Source: Paracoccaceae bacterium
GTDB lineage: Bacteria; Pseudomonadota; Alphaproteobacteria; Rhodobacterales; Rhodobacteraceae
Direction of reading: 5' to 3'
NCBI GenBank assembly: GCA_015487335.1
Contig: WFPZ01000276.1
Span: 1-23,435, forward strand
Length of the DNA: 23,435 bases
Shown in pieces: positions 15,695 to 22,520 of this stretch; the stretch's first letter is position 1; each line of letters begins with the position of its first letter. The notes beneath the pieces were generated by a model. It saw only the letters and a list, made by a program, of their open reading frames with translations, did not search any database and had not been told where the DNA came from. The position numbers were made by a program, and so were the translations under genes.

Positions 15695-15708
15695 CACCAT
15701 TTCGGGGC

Positions 15709-15737
15709 TTGAACGCCCGCGCCTCCCGGCGTAATTA
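15709..15737 (+). promoter_or_regulatory. Candidate promoter of tRNA-Gln
   Basis: TTGAAC (15709-15714) and TAATTA (15732-15737) are 17 bases apart and end 12 bases before the mature tRNA 5' end, which fits a promoter with a very short leader. The -35 is good, the -10 poor by the E. coli consensus. Confidence 0.45.
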
Positions 15738-15749
15738 GCCCCTCACTGC

Positions 15750-15824
15750 TGGGGTGTAGCCAAGTGGTAAGGCAGCGGTTTTTGGTACCGTGTACCGTAG
15801 GTTCGAATCCTACCACCCCAGCCA
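15750..15824 (+). tRNA. tRNA-Gln (anticodon TTG)
   Basis: A complete 75-base cloverleaf including encoded CCA. The acceptor stem TGGGGTG (15750-15756) pairs with CACCCCA (15814-15820), followed by discriminator G and CCA. The D stem is GCC/GGC. The anticodon stem GCGGT/ACCGT closes the loop TTTTGGT, with anticodon TTG at 15782-15784. The T arm has GTAGG-TTCGAAT-CCTAC. T opposite A at the first acceptor pair is typical of bacterial tRNA-Gln. It reads CAA and, by wobble, CAG. Confidence 0.97.
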
Positions 15825-16006
15825 TTTCCAAAAAACGCGATCAGCACGAGGCATGGCCTGGCCATTCCCGAGGGCGGCATTTTGCCCCTTGAATCTACAG
15901 CCGCTTGAGCTTGTATGCCCAACCCGGGCAGGGCTCTCGCTGCCGGCCCGAGGAAACGGTTTGAAAGGCGTTGGCGCCCCGAAAGCCGCACATGAAGGAG
16001 AGACAC
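15825..16006 (+). other. Gap between tRNA-Gln and the DUF411 gene
   Basis: This 182-base gap holds a short palindrome, ATGGCC-T-GGCCAT (15853-15865), and a possible promoter for the copper pair: TTGAAT (15889-15894) with TGTATG (15912-15917) 17 bases on. AAGGAG at 15995-16000 is the ribosome binding site of the next gene. No second copy of the tRNA 3' end, as an integration site would give, is seen. Confidence 0.45.
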
Positions 16007-16459
16007 ATGTTCAGGCCATACATCCTGGCCGCCGCTCTGAGCCTCGCTGTCCCTTCGACCGGTCTTGCCGGCACGGTCTCGGTGGACGTGATGAAGACAA
16101 GCGGCTGCGGCTGCTGTCTGGGCTGGATGGAGTATCTGGAGGAAAACGGTTTCGAGGTGAGCGGCGAAGATCTGTTCGGCGGCACCCTCGTGCGGCTCAA
16201 GATCGACAGCGGCATTCCTCCGAATATGTTCTCCTGCCACACGGCGAAGGTGGAAGGATATACCATCGAGGGGCACGTGCCGGCGGCCGACATCCTGCGG
16301 CTGCTGGATGAGCGCCCGGATGCGGTGGGGCTTGCCGTGCCCGAAATGCCGCTGGGCGCCCCGGGCATGGACTACGGCGACGAGAAAGAAGCCTTTGACG
16401 TCTTCCTGATCCGCGCCGATGGCAGCACCGAAGTGTTTTCCTCCTACCCCGGCAACTGA
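16007..16459 (+). CDS. DUF411 family secreted metal-binding protein
   Basis: The 150-residue protein begins with a signal peptide (cleavage probably around residue 21, after GLA) and so is periplasmic. The mature part is the DUF411 domain: SVDVMKTSGCGCCLGW with Cys34, Cys36 and Cys37, an intermediate segment ending in PPNMFSCHTAKVEGYTIEGHVPA with Cys77-His78, then PDAVGLAVPEMPLGAPGM. DUF411 proteins are commonly found with copper resistance or handling genes, and the Cys/His/Met set suits Cu(I). ATG 16007 is preferred over an upstream in-frame start (15971) because AAGGAG sits six bases before it and the signal peptide begins there. The gene is followed 30 bases later by ctaG, another copper-linked gene. 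Precise function is unknown. Confidence 0.87.
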   Translation: MFRPYILAAALSLAVPSTGLAGTVSVDVMKTSGCGCCLGWMEYLEENGFEVSGEDLFGGTLVRLKIDSGIPPNMFSCHTAKVEGYTIEGHVPAADILRLLDERPDAVGLAVPEMPLGAPGMDYGDEKEAFDVFLIRADGSTEVFSSYPGN

Positions 16460-16489
16460 TTCGCCCCGAAGCACGCAACGAGACCCACC

Positions 16490-17485
16490 ATGCTTTCCCA
16501 GATGGACCCCTTCGGCCCCGAAGCCTCGCCCCTTGTCCTTGCCGTGGCCGCCGGCGTGGCGTGGCTCTACTTGCGAGGCCTGCGGCGCCCGCGCCTGGCC
16601 GGCGGCCCGGTCGGGCCCTTGCGGCCGTTCCTTTTCGCCGTCGGAATGCTGGCCCTCGTCCTGTCGCTGGACGCCCCGCTTTCGCCGCCCGCGCAGAAGC
16701 TGTTTCTCGTCCATCAGGTCCAGCACCTGCTGGTCCGGCTTCTGGGGCCGCTGCTGATCGCTCTGGCCCGCCCCTGGCCGGTTCTGGCCGCAGGCCTGCC
16801 CCGGACATGGCGCAAGTCCCTGGGCCGGCTGGGCCACCGCCCGGCCGTGGCGCGGGCCCGCGCGGTCTTCCGGCGGCTGCCGGTGGCCTTCGCCCTGCTG
16901 GTGGCCTCGCTCTACCTGTGGCAGGTTCCCGCGCTGCACGAAGCGGCCCTCGCCGCCCCGCCGCTGGGGCTTGCCGCGCATGGCACAATGGTGGCTGCCG
17001 GGCTGCTGTTCTTCGCCCTGATCCTCGATCCGCGCGACCCGCCCGAGGGCGCCCCCCATCCGTTCCGCGCCCTGGCCCTGATCGGGGTGATCCTTTCCAA
17101 CATCCTGCTGGGCTCCCTGACCACGCTGAAGGAAAACGTGCTCTACACCGCCTACGGAACGGGCGAGCGCCTGTGGGGCTTCGCGCCCCTGGCCGATGAA
17201 ACCATCGGCGGCTACACCATCTGGGTGCCGTCCTCGATCCTCATCCTCCTGACCCTGCTGATCCTCACCAACGGCTGGAACGCCGCCGAAAGCCGGCGCT
17301 GGGCGGCGCGCCACGGCTGGCGCGGTTCCAATTCGGCGGCACTGGAATATCCCGAAACCGCCGAAGAGCTGTGGCTGAAGGTGAGAGAGACCAACCGGCG
17401 CACGGGGCGCACCATGGCGGCGCTCTCGCTGACGGTCTTCGCCTTCGTCATGATCACCGTCACGGTGCTGGTCTACGCGCTCTGA
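16490..17485 (+). CDS. ctaG: Cytochrome c oxidase assembly protein, caa3-type CtaG
   Basis: The 331-residue polytopic membrane protein (about seven to nine helices) matches the caa3_CtaG family, required for copper insertion into heme-copper oxidases in Bacillus and possibly with a wider copper-handling role. It is unrelated to the Cox11-type protein that shares the name CtaG. Family features include LSLDAPLSPPAQ, the His-rich LVHQVQHLLVRLLGPLLIAL (His75, His79), and LWQVPALHEA (His150) with His164 in the next helix; the histidines are likely copper ligands. A polar segment at about 266-305 precedes the final helix. Pairing with the DUF411 gene suggests a small copper-trafficking unit. No oxidase subunit gene is in the window. 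Confidence 0.88.
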   Translation: MLSQMDPFGPEASPLVLAVAAGVAWLYLRGLRRPRLAGGPVGPLRPFLFAVGMLALVLSLDAPLSPPAQKLFLVHQVQHLLVRLLGPLLIALARPWPVLAAGLPRTWRKSLGRLGHRPAVARARAVFRRLPVAFALLVASLYLWQVPALHEAALAAPPLGLAAHGTMVAAGLLFFALILDPRDPPEGAPHPFRALALIGVILSNILLGSLTTLKENVLYTAYGTGERLWGFAPLADETIGGYTIWVPSSILILLTLLILTNGWNAAESRRWAARHGWRGSNSAALEYPETAEELWLKVRETNRRTGRTMAALSLTVFAFVMITVTVLVYAL

Positions 17486-17500
17486 GCACCGGCCCCGCCT

Positions 17501-17554
17501 CGCCCGGAGCGGGCGCGCGTGGGGACGAGTTTCGACAGGCAGGCGCGCCCTGCC
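17501..17554. terminator. Two GC-rich hairpins between converging genes
   Basis: CGCCCG-GAG-CGGGCG (17501-17515) and GGCAGG-CGCGC-CCTGCC (17538-17554) are perfect 6-bp stems in the 96-base gap between ctaG and the deaminase gene. Their place suggests bidirectional termination, but no T-run follows either stem. Confidence 0.35.
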
Positions 17555-17581
17555 CTCCCGGGAAGTGCCGGGGCGCACCCT

Positions 17582-18886
17582 TCAGCCCGCGTCGGGCGTG
17601 GCGGGTTTCGGGGCGTAGGCTGCCGGGTTCAGTGCCTCGGGGCGGCCGGGCAGGCGCAGCTCGTGCGTCACCGGCGCGCTGCGGCTGATGATGCGCCCGC
17701 CCCGCACCACCGCCAGACGGTGGGCGCGCAGACGGATGGCCTCGATCGGGTCTTCGGCCTGCAGCAGCACAAAATCGGCCCGGCAGCCCACCTCCAGGCC
17801 GTAGCCTTCCAGCCCCATGGCGCGCGCCGGGTTGACGGTTACCGCATCGAAGCACCAGCGCATGTCTTCGCGCGAGGACAGCTGGCCCACGTGCAGCCCC
17901 ATGTGGGCCACGTCCAGCATGCAGGCCCTGCCCAGGGAATACCACGGATCCATCACGCAGTCCGAGCCGAAGGCCACATTGATCCCGGCATCGCGCAGCT
18001 CGCGCACCCGGGTCTGGCCGCGGCGCTTGGGGTAGGTGTCGTGGCGGCCCTGCAGCATGATGTTGATCAGCGGGTTGGGAATGGCGTGCAGCTCGGCCTC
18101 GGCCATCAGGGGGATCAACTTGGAGACATAGTAGTTGTCCATCGAGTGCATCGAGGTCAGGTGCGAGCCGGCCACCCGCCCCTGAAGCCCCAGCCGCTGC
18201 GTCTCGAAGGCCAGGGTTTCCACATGGCGGCTGAGCGGATCGTCGGTCTCGTCGCAATGCATGTCGACGCGCAGGCCCCGCTCGGCGGCGATTTCGCACA
18301 ACAGGCGCACGCTTTGCGCCCCCTCCTCCATGGTGCGCTCGAAATGCGGGATGCCGCCCACCACCTCGACGCCCATGTCCAGCGCGCGGGTGAGGTTGTC
18401 CAGCGCCGATGCGTCGCGCAGCACCCCGTCCTGGGGGAAGGCGACCAGCTGCAGCTCAAGCCAGGGCGCCACCTGCCGGCGCACCTCCAGGAGCGCCTGA
18501 ACGCCCTTGAGCTCGTCATCGCAGACATCCACATGGCTGCGGATCGCGCCGATCCCCATGGAGACCGCCAGGTCGCAGTAGCGCAGGGCGCGGGCGATGA
18601 TCTCGTCCACCGTCTGCTCGGGCTTGAGCTCGCCCCACAGCGCGATGCCCTCCAGAAGCGTGCCCGAGACGTTCATCCGCGGCCGCCCCAGCGACAGCGT
18701 GGCGTCCATGTGGAAATGCGGATCGACGAAGGGCGGGCTGACAAGCTGGCCGCCGGCATCCAGCACCTCGCGCGCCTCGGCCCCGATCCGCGGCTCGACG
18801 GCGGCGATGGTGCCGTCCCGGCAGGCGATGTCGAGGCCGGAACGCCCGTCCGGGAGGGTGGCGTTCCTGAGGATCAGATCGAACAT
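17582..18886 (-). CDS. codA: Cytosine deaminase-like amidohydrolase
   Basis: The 434-residue enzyme aligns by eye along its length with E. coli CodA, which deaminates cytosine to uracil. Metal and catalytic residues are retained: His57 and His59 (DPHFHMDAT), Gln152 (AFPQDG), His210 and Glu213 (HCDETDD), His242 (SHLTSMHS) and Asp309 (FGSDCVMDPWY). Numbering runs four behind E. coli, so Cys310 replaces Asp314 and Ser308 replaces the His before the metal aspartate. These substitutions in the substrate pocket may alter the base accepted. ATG 18886 has GGAG about nine bases upstream. It is the last gene of the BMP transporter operon, 62 bases after the second permease, so the transported compound is probably its substrate or a precursor. 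Confidence 0.87.
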   Translation of the reverse strand: MFDLILRNATLPDGRSGLDIACRDGTIAAVEPRIGAEAREVLDAGGQLVSPPFVDPHFHMDATLSLGRPRMNVSGTLLEGIALWGELKPEQTVDEIIARALRYCDLAVSMGIGAIRSHVDVCDDELKGVQALLEVRRQVAPWLELQLVAFPQDGVLRDASALDNLTRALDMGVEVVGGIPHFERTMEEGAQSVRLLCEIAAERGLRVDMHCDETDDPLSRHVETLAFETQRLGLQGRVAGSHLTSMHSMDNYYVSKLIPLMAEAELHAIPNPLINIMLQGRHDTYPKRRGQTRVRELRDAGINVAFGSDCVMDPWYSLGRACMLDVAHMGLHVGQLSSREDMRWCFDAVTVNPARAMGLEGYGLEVGCRADFVLLQAEDPIEAIRLRAHRLAVVRGGRIISRSAPVTHELRLPGRPEALNPAAYAPKPATPDAG

Positions 18887-18948
18887 GGGCTTGCTCCGTT
18901 CATGTCAGTGTTTGCGCCCCGGAAGAGCGGACAGCACCCGGCGGCGCA

Positions 18949-19893
18949 CTACCGCTGCCCCCTGAACCACGGCTTGAGCAGCGCGCGCGGATACTCGGCC
19001 CGGCGGGCCACGATCACCAGCGCCACGATCGACAGGATGTAGGGCGCCATCAGGAACACCTGCGGCGGCACCACGGCGCCGGCCTCCGTCTGCAGGCGCA
19101 CCTGAAGCGCATCGAACATGCCGAACAGAAGCGCCCCCAGGAGCGCCTTGCCTGGCCGCCAGCTGGCAAAGATGACCAGCGCGATGGAAATCCAGCCCCG
19201 GCCGTTCACCATCCCGAAGAAGAAGGCATCGAAGGCCGACATGGTCAGGAAGGCCCCGCCCAGGGCCATCAGCGCCGAGCCCGCCGTCACCGCCCCGATG
19301 CGCAGGCCGTAGACGGAAAGCCCCTGCGCGTTCACCGCTTCGGGGTTGTCGCCCACCGCCTTGATCGCCACCCCCAGGGGCGTGCGCTCCATCACCCACC
19401 AGACCACCCCCACCATGACCAGCGCCAGCCAGGTCAGGGCCGTCTGCTGGAACACCACCGGGCCGAGGAAGGGGATGTCGGAGAGAACCGGCACGTCCAT
19501 CGGCTGAAAGGGCGTGATGCGCGGCGGCGAGGTGACGTCGGGCAGCAGCGTGCGGTAGAGAAACGAGGCCGCCGAGGTGGCAAACAGCGTGATCCCCAGC
19601 CCCGAGACATGCTGCGACAGCCCCAGCGGCACCGTGAGAATCGCATGCAACAGCCCGAACAGCGCCCCCGCGCCGGCCGCCGCCGCCACTCCCATCCACA
19701 GCGATGCGCCCTGCCACACGGCCATCCAGCCGACCATGGCGCCGACCACGAAAATCCCCTCGATCCCGAGGTTGAGCACCCCCGCGCGCTCGCACAGCAG
19801 CGCGCCGATCACGCCGAAGATCAGCGGCGTGGCAATGCGCAAGGAGGCCACCCAGAAGCTCTCGTTGAGGAATATCTGCAGCAAATCCATCAT
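18949..19893 (-). CDS. ABC transporter permease, nucleoside/BMP type (NupQ/YufQ-like)
   Basis: The 314-residue protein is a polytopic inner-membrane permease of the branched-chain amino acid/ribose type (BPD_transp_2). Its conserved segment LCERAGVLNLGIEGIFVVGAMVGW (near residues 32-55) and the loop VMERTPLGVAIKAVGDNPEAVNAQGLSV (coupling helix facing the ATPase) match the second permease of nucleoside importers such as B. subtilis YufNOPQ and Lactococcus Nup. The start ATG at 19893 overlaps the first permease's stop as ATGA and is chosen for this and for the immediate membrane-protein start MMDLLQIF, although the reading frame is open further upstream. It forms the translocation channel with the other permease. 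Confidence 0.9.
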   Translation of the reverse strand: MMDLLQIFLNESFWVASLRIATPLIFGVIGALLCERAGVLNLGIEGIFVVGAMVGWMAVWQGASLWMGVAAAAGAGALFGLLHAILTVPLGLSQHVSGLGITLFATSAASFLYRTLLPDVTSPPRITPFQPMDVPVLSDIPFLGPVVFQQTALTWLALVMVGVVWWVMERTPLGVAIKAVGDNPEAVNAQGLSVYGLRIGAVTAGSALMALGGAFLTMSAFDAFFFGMVNGRGWISIALVIFASWRPGKALLGALLFGMFDALQVRLQTEAGAVVPPQVFLMAPYILSIVALVIVARRAEYPRALLKPWFRGQR

Positions 19894-20963
19894 GTGCCGG
19901 CCCTGCCCCTGCCCGTGAACCGCAGCCGGTAGCGGGCGAAGAACCCGCCCACCAGCACCGAGATCAGCGACAGCGCCACCACCAGATCGGCCAGGAAGGA
20001 GGACACCCCCATCGCCCGGCTCATGCTGTCGGCGCCCACGAAGACGCTGGCCACGTAAAGGGCGGCCAGCACCACGCCCATGGGCGAAAGCCCCGCCAGC
20101 ATCGCCACCACGATCCCCGAATAGCCGTAGCCGGGCGACAGATCGGTGGTCAGGTAGCCCTTGAGCCCGGCCACCTCGCTGACCCCGGCCAGCCCCGCCA
20201 GCGCGCCCGAGATGAACCCCACCGCAAGAAGCGTGCGGCTCACGCCGATCCCGGCGTGGCGCGCGGCGGCTGCGTTTTCGCCCACCGCGCGGATGCGAAA
20301 GCCCCAGGTGGTGCGGGCCAGCGCCACATGGACCACCACCGCCGCCGCCAGCGCCACGATCAGCCCGGCATGGAGGCGCATCCGGTCGATCAGCCGCGGC
20401 AGCGTGGCGGCATCGACCACCGGCTCGGACTGGGGCCAGCCCATGCCCATCGGATCCTTCAGCGGACCCTCCAGCATCATCTGCACGAAGATCAGGATGA
20501 TGAAGTTGAGCAGCAGCGATGTCACCACCTCGTCGGCGCCGAAACGCGTCTTGAGCCAGGCCGGGCCCAGCATGCCAAGCCCGCCCGCAGCCGCGCCTGC
20601 CACCATCACCAGCGGCACCAGCACGAGGGGCGGGGCATCGATGGCGCCCGCCCCCACCGCCACGGTGGCCATGGCGCCAAGATAGAGCTGCCCTTCCGCG
20701 CCGATGTTCCACAGCCGCGCCTTGAAGGCCAGCGCCGCGGCCAGGCCGGTAAAGATCAGCGGCGTGGCGCGGGTCAGCATCTCGGTAAAGGAAAACACCG
20801 AGCCGAAGACCCCGGAGAACATCTGGGCATAGGCCGGGATGATCGGCGCGCCGGCGAATGCCAGCGGCAGGGCGGCCAGCGCCAGCGCCACCAGCGCCGC
20901 GGCCACCGGGATCGCCACCCGCGCCGTGCGCGATATCTCCCCTCTCGGTTCTATCTCGATCAT
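19890..20963 (-). CDS. ABC transporter permease, nucleoside/BMP type (NupP/YufP-like)
   Basis: The 357-residue protein is the larger permease of the same importer. After a short cytoplasmic N-terminus come eight to ten membrane helices. The typical FKARLWNIGAEGQLYLGAMATVAVG motif (about residues 80-105) and the ATPase-coupling loop ARTTWGFRIRAVGENAAAARHAGIGV (about 215-240) are visible. Larger plus smaller permease with a fused double ATPase is the standard makeup of BMP-dependent nucleoside importers. It overlaps the ATPase gene upstream and the second permease downstream by four bases each, consistent with stoichiometric coupled translation. Confidence 0.91.
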   Translation of the reverse strand: MIEIEPRGEISRTARVAIPVAAALVALALAALPLAFAGAPIIPAYAQMFSGVFGSVFSFTEMLTRATPLIFTGLAAALAFKARLWNIGAEGQLYLGAMATVAVGAGAIDAPPLVLVPLVMVAGAAAGGLGMLGPAWLKTRFGADEVVTSLLLNFIILIFVQMMLEGPLKDPMGMGWPQSEPVVDAATLPRLIDRMRLHAGLIVALAAAVVVHVALARTTWGFRIRAVGENAAAARHAGIGVSRTLLAVGFISGALAGLAGVSEVAGLKGYLTTDLSPGYGYSGIVVAMLAGLSPMGVVLAALYVASVFVGADSMSRAMGVSSFLADLVVALSLISVLVGGFFARYRLRFTGRGRAGT

Positions 20964-22483
20964 GCCGCCTGCCCCTGCCCCGTCATGATCAGCCCGATCG
21001 CCGTTCGGTCCCGGCTGTCGGTCTCGATCAGCTGGCCGTCATGCATCACCACGATGCGGTCGGACAATTCGAGGATCTCGTCGAGATCCTCGGAAATGAG
21101 GATCACCCCCGCCCCGCGCCCGCGTGCCTCGATCAGCCGGCGGCCGACCTCGGCGGTGGCACCGAAATCCAGCCCGCGGGTGGGCTGGTTGGCCAGAATC
21201 AGCCTTGGCGCGCGCTCCAGCACCCGGGCGAGGATCAGCTTCTGGATGTTGCCCCCCGACAGCAGCGCCACCGGCGCGTCGATGCCGGGGCCGCGCACGT
21301 CATAGGCGGCGACCAGCTCCTTCGCGTGGCGGGCGATGGCCTCGCGGCGCAGGAAGCCGTGGCGCTGCACGTCGGGTTCGTCCAGACGCTCCAGTATCAG
21401 ATTCTCGGCCACGCTCATGGAGCCGATCACCCCGTCGCGGTGGCGGTCCTCGGGGATGCGCCCCACACCCGAGCGGATCATCAGCTTCGGGCTCGGGCTG
21501 GAAATCTCCCGCCCGGCCAGGATCATGGTGCCGCTGTCGGGCCGGATCAGCCCCGAGACCAGCTGCGCCAGCGCCGACTGCCCATTGCCGGAAACCCCGG
21601 CCACCCCGACAATTTCGCCCGCGCGCACCGTCAGCGAGACACCGCGCAGGCTGTTGCGCGCGCTCTCGCCCTTCACCGTGACGCGTTGAAGAACCAGCAC
21701 CGGCTCGCCGGGGGTGGCGGGCTGACGCGGCGGGATGGAGGCTTCCTCTCCCACCATCAACCGCGCGATGCGGTCGCGGTCGGCCTCGGCTGTCGTCAGC
21801 TCGCCCACCTTGCGGCCGTGGCGCAGCACGGCGATGCGGTCGGAGAAGGCCAGAACCTCGTGCAGCTTGTGCGAGATGAAGATCACCGACAGCCCGCGCG
21901 CCACCATCTTGCGCAGGCTGGCAAACAGGCTGTCGGCCTCCTGCGGGGTCAGCACCGCGGTCGGCTCGTCCAGCACCAGCACCCGCACGTCGTGGAAAAG
22001 CGCCTTGAGAATTTCAACCCGCTGGCGCTCGCCCACGGAAAGCGCCCCGACCTTTTCATCCAGCGAGACCGCCAGCCCCGACCCGCGCATGATCTCCTCG
22101 AGCCGGGCGCGCGCAGCGCGCCGGTTGCGCCGCAGCGACAGCAGGCTTTCGGAGCCGAGCAGGATGTTGTCGAGCGCGCTGAGATTCTCGGCCAGGGTGA
22201 AATGCTGATGCACCATGCCGATGCGCGCATCGATCGCCGCCTGGGGCTGGCCCGGCGGCAAGCGGTGCGGGCGGCCGTCTTCGCCGACGATCTCCACATG
22301 CCCCGCATCGGGCACGTAATGGCCGAACAGCATGTTCATCAGCGTGGTCTTGCCGGCGCCATTCTCGCCCAGAAGCGCCAGCACCTCGCCGCGGCGCAGG
22401 GTCAGATCGATGCCATCGGCGGCCAGAACCGGGCCGAACCGCTTGGTCAGACCGCTGAGCGTCAGGATGACCTGGTCTTGCAT
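20960..22483 (-). CDS. ABC transporter ATP-binding protein with two ABC domains (NupO/YufO-like)
   Basis: The 507-residue protein contains two tandem nucleotide-binding domains. The first is canonical: Walker A GENGAGKT (39-46), signature LSVGE (148-152), Walker B ending in DE (172-173) and a switch His at 205. The second is degenerate: its Walker A is GVSGNGQS (296-303) with Gln for Lys, and its Walker B reads LILANQP (428-434) with Asn-Gln where Asp-Glu is expected, though the signature LSGGN (408-412) is intact. This asymmetry is usual for sugar and nucleoside importers of this class. ATG 22483 follows a strong intercistronic hairpin by six bases and has no evident Shine-Dalgarno sequence, which is odd. 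It couples downstream to the first permease by ATGA. Confidence 0.93.
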   Translation of the reverse strand: MQDQVILTLSGLTKRFGPVLAADGIDLTLRRGEVLALLGENGAGKTTLMNMLFGHYVPDAGHVEIVGEDGRPHRLPPGQPQAAIDARIGMVHQHFTLAENLSALDNILLGSESLLSLRRNRRAARARLEEIMRGSGLAVSLDEKVGALSVGERQRVEILKALFHDVRVLVLDEPTAVLTPQEADSLFASLRKMVARGLSVIFISHKLHEVLAFSDRIAVLRHGRKVGELTTAEADRDRIARLMVGEEASIPPRQPATPGEPVLVLQRVTVKGESARNSLRGVSLTVRAGEIVGVAGVSGNGQSALAQLVSGLIRPDSGTMILAGREISSPSPKLMIRSGVGRIPEDRHRDGVIGSMSVAENLILERLDEPDVQRHGFLRREAIARHAKELVAAYDVRGPGIDAPVALLSGGNIQKLILARVLERAPRLILANQPTRGLDFGATAEVGRRLIEARGRGAGVILISEDLDEILELSDRIVVMHDGQLIETDSRDRTAIGLIMTGQGQAA

Positions 22484-22489
22484 GGGATC

Positions 22490-22515
22490 AAGGGCGCCGG
22501 TCGCCCGGCGCCCTT
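22490..22515 (-). promoter_or_regulatory. Strong intercistronic hairpin with GNRA loop
   Basis: On the minus strand AAGGGCGCCGG, a GCGA tetraloop and CCGGCGCCCTT form a perfect 11-bp stem. It starts five bases after the binding-protein stop codon and ends six bases before the ATPase start. There is no U-run, so it is more likely an mRNA stabiliser or partial terminator than a full terminator. Confidence 0.75.
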
Positions 22516-22520
22516 CCTGC

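Noticed and set aside
15853..15865. ATGGCC-T-GGCCAT palindrome downstream of tRNA-Gln as a terminator
   Set aside because: A one-base loop cannot close a hairpin without losing stem pairs, and no T-run follows.
15750..17581. Possible genomic island integrated at the 3' end of tRNA-Gln
   Set aside because: No integrase gene and no second copy of the tRNA 3' end was seen downstream. The following genes (DUF411, CtaG) have composition like their neighbours.
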